Source of the DNA: Acanthornis magna
Lineage: Eukaryota; Chordata; Aves; Passeriformes; Acanthizidae
Reading direction: 5' to 3'
DNA: 64,000 bases
NCBI GenBank assembly: GCA_036785705.1
Contig: JAWUZG010000052.1
Coordinates: forward strand, 1,922,001-1,986,000
Notes under the pieces: generated by a model
Database searches by the model: none
Told to the model about the DNA's origin: nothing
Seen by the model: only the letters and a program-made list of their open reading frames with translations
Translations under genes and position numbers: made by a program
Shown here: positions 61,738 through 64,000 of the stretch, piece after piece
How positions within the stretch are numbered: the stretch's first letter is position 1
How the letters are laid out: every line of letters starts with the position of its first letter

Positions 61738-64000
61738 ACGAACCACTGCAACAATTATCGAATTACAACCAGGGATTCATCGAGGCACCTCTGAAGCAAA
61801 GTGGAAGTCCTGTTAGTTATGCCCTTTACAGATTGCTCATGGGGACACAAAACACATCTGTGAATGTGGATTAGTAAAGAAGCTGTTTGTCAGAGCAGGG
61901 TCGGGATGAAACTCCTTAAGCTTCCTTCATCAGTCTGTTTTGAATGTCTGACTGAAAAGAGCCTCCTAAGCCATCATTAATAAAAATAAATAAGAACGTA
62001 GCAGGAATATGATCCATATCATAATGCAACTAACTGGTGTCTAGAGAGTAAGAAAGTGTTTAAGTAAGAAAATAAATGGGAAGGTAATTGATGGCTCCCT
62101 TTTCTCCAGAGATATAATCTTCTGCATCTTTCAGTTTTTAGCACCTTGCTCATTTTTCTGGCAGGGACCTGGGTCACCTTAGAGTTAGGCTAAGTCTAGT
62201 GCCAATAGGTTTGCTTTTTAATTGCCTTTCACCGGGGCTTTCGTAGGAGTGCAGAGACCCCAGGAGACACCCAAGAGCACAGAATGAAGAGCATGGAGGT
62301 AGCGCTGTCTGCCCACAGACTACACTAAGAGAGTAAATATCCTCTATAAGAAATCCAAGGAAGATTGCATAGCCCCTAGAGTTTTTTTCAATATCATTAC
62401 ACTGTTACTCAATGCAAGAAAGGAATTCCACAACTCTTAGCTCTTAAGTGAGAGTAGCTCTCTCAAGGAGCTCTAAGTTCCCTTCATTCTTCTTCCTCCT
62501 GTGCTCCTGCACTCCCACCATGCCTACCACTTTCAGTGGTACATCCTTTCTTAGCATCTCATAGCCGCATAAAACAAGAAATTTCTGCTTTTCAGATCTT
62601 TTATGTCTTAATATTAGTGCAGAAAATTATTACAGTTGTCCTTTTTAGTTAAGTGGGAAATTTGAACTCAGTTTCTGTGTGGCTACACAAAGCGACAAGT
62701 AATATATAAGTGTAATAAAATATCTTGCCTTTCTCAAGAAAAAGTTTATTGAAGAAAAAGACTATTCAGAGATTACGCTGTACTTTATAAACAACTTAAC
62801 TTTTTATAATCATTTTTTATCTATTCTCTGTACTTACACAATTACTATAAGACCTTGGAGCCTCAAAACCCCTTGAAATTCAAATGGTGAGACTGGAGAA
62901 GAAAACAACACTGCTATTATACTTAGCTAACAAAGGAGGGTCAGAAACCCAAGACCCTCTGACATAGATATCAACATCTCAGTTACAATGCTATGCATCT
63001 ACACCTGTAAGGATCTAGAAGAGCAAGTGGAAGCTTAGGGTATACAAACAGCTAATTGTACATGTCTGAATTTGAAGGAATTTTCAGAAACTACTGTGTG
63101 GGTTTCCACTGGTGATGACCATCGATGACAGAGATGCTTAAAAAATATCCACCAGAGTTGTCTTTGTAGCTCTGATTTCCTAACAGCTTTAGAAAAATTG
63201 AGCCTTTTTGGCTTTTTTTTTTTTTTTTTTTAAGACCGTTTCATAAGACTTAGGTAAATCAGTTAACCCTGGGTTTTGACTTTCTAGATTGCTGGACTAC
63301 CTGCTGGTACAATATTCATTATTGCTTGAATGTTCTTTGAGGCAATTTTAACCAGTCTCAAAACTTCAAAGATTCAAGCAGCATAATTTTTCCCCAAATG
63401 CTAATTAGCTTGATAACTTTGTTTATTTGCAGATCATTAAGGAACCTGTTAAATTAATATGTAGCATCATAATACATCTTTCAGGTTTCTTGCAGCTGAT
63501 TGCTTGGAAGGTTGTTTAACAGAGGAGCCCTGGCTGATGGAATGATGGTCTTACAGGATTTGCAACTTACTGAAGGAGCACATTTTTTTGCACAAGTTAT
63601 ATCTGTGGCTCACTGAATCGTCTTACAAGTCAGATGTTAATTGTATCACTAAACATAGCCACAGTGCCTTTCACAGGTCCCATGATAGCCACTTTTGCTT
63701 CAGCTGGGGTTCTTAAGATGTCCTTTGTATTTTTCCACAGTTAACTTGTACCACACAGCTAGCACTTCTCTCTGAGTCATCTAACAAGAAAATTGGAACT
63801 GCTGGTGAAATATCCACAGGCCACACTCTGCACCAGGCATACCAGGAGTTTCAAAAGAAAATCAATAAATTATTCCCACAGACCACCAATCAGTAATAAA
63901 ACGGGATTTTCATCAGTTATAGGAGAACATTTTTGCATTCATGCAAAGCCCACCATTATTACAAATTCAATTAGCTCTGCTATTCCTTGTTAAAATACTT
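61738..64000. other. Unannotated non-coding DNA to window end
   Basis: No gene or repeat recognised. A T19 tract followed by AAG lies at 63213-63231. A slightly CpG-containing patch (about 62229-62310) stands out from the AT-rich surroundings but has no recognised function. Confidence 0.5.

Noticed and set aside
61588..61816. Open frames through the pentanucleotide repeat encoding EGKGR or PFPSL repeats
   Set aside because: The 5-bp repeat keeps frames free of stops by construction; there are no splice sites or conserved flanks.
1..64000. CRISPR arrays, tRNA or rRNA genes, operons or phage-like modules
   Set aside because: None was seen; the composition, CR1 density and lack of long frames point to vertebrate non-coding DNA.

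Overview
The window looks like AT-rich, non-coding vertebrate DNA, almost certainly from a bird. The main evidence is at least a dozen fragments of CR1 non-LTR retrotransposons (recognisable by the imperfect ATTCTATGATT-type 3' ends and by reverse-transcriptase fragments), an ERVL-type endogenous retrovirus remnant with avian-style LTRs, and an old CORE-SINE (MIR-like) copy. There are no bacterial features: no operons, no ribosome binding sites and no long reading frames (the longest is 128 codons, and it is not a gene). The species cannot be fixed from what is visible.

Layout. 1-12 kb: mostly unannotated DNA with two sense CR1 tails (about 2.1 and 5.0-5.5 kb), a 32-base A tract and a perfect 36-bp tandem duplication (11.4 kb). 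12-23 kb: one antisense CR1 tail at 12.0 kb and a faint MIR-like piece at 17.4 kb. 23-34 kb: the densest repeat region, with two overlapping generations of ancient antisense CR1 (23.2-24.3 kb), a sense CR1 (25.6 kb), an antisense CR1 interrupted by one arm of a 167-bp inverted repeat (28.45-30.0 kb), a long decayed sense CR1 (30.6-31.8 kb) and another antisense tail (33.1 kb). 34.8-37.3 kb: an internally deleted ERVL-type remnant on the minus strand (LTR piece, pol piece, gag-like piece) and a near full-length LTR. 37-46 kb: a MIR-like SINE at 40.5 kb and three antisense CR1 fragments. 46.7 kb: the only plausible host exon, 88 nt on the minus strand with good splice sites. 48-64 kb: two more CR1 fragments, a (GT)n(AT)n(AC)n palindromic microsatellite at 53.3 kb and an (AGGGA)13 purine tract at 61.7 kb.

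Functionally the window is best read as the inside of a very large intron or a gene desert. Nothing supports a new biological system. The observations most worth checking are the candidate minus-strand exon, the inverted-repeat pair that replaced part of a CR1, the gag-pol deletion junction of the ERVL remnant, and the two microsatellites able to form non-B DNA. All repeat family calls rest on recognition by eye and were not confirmed by a database search.
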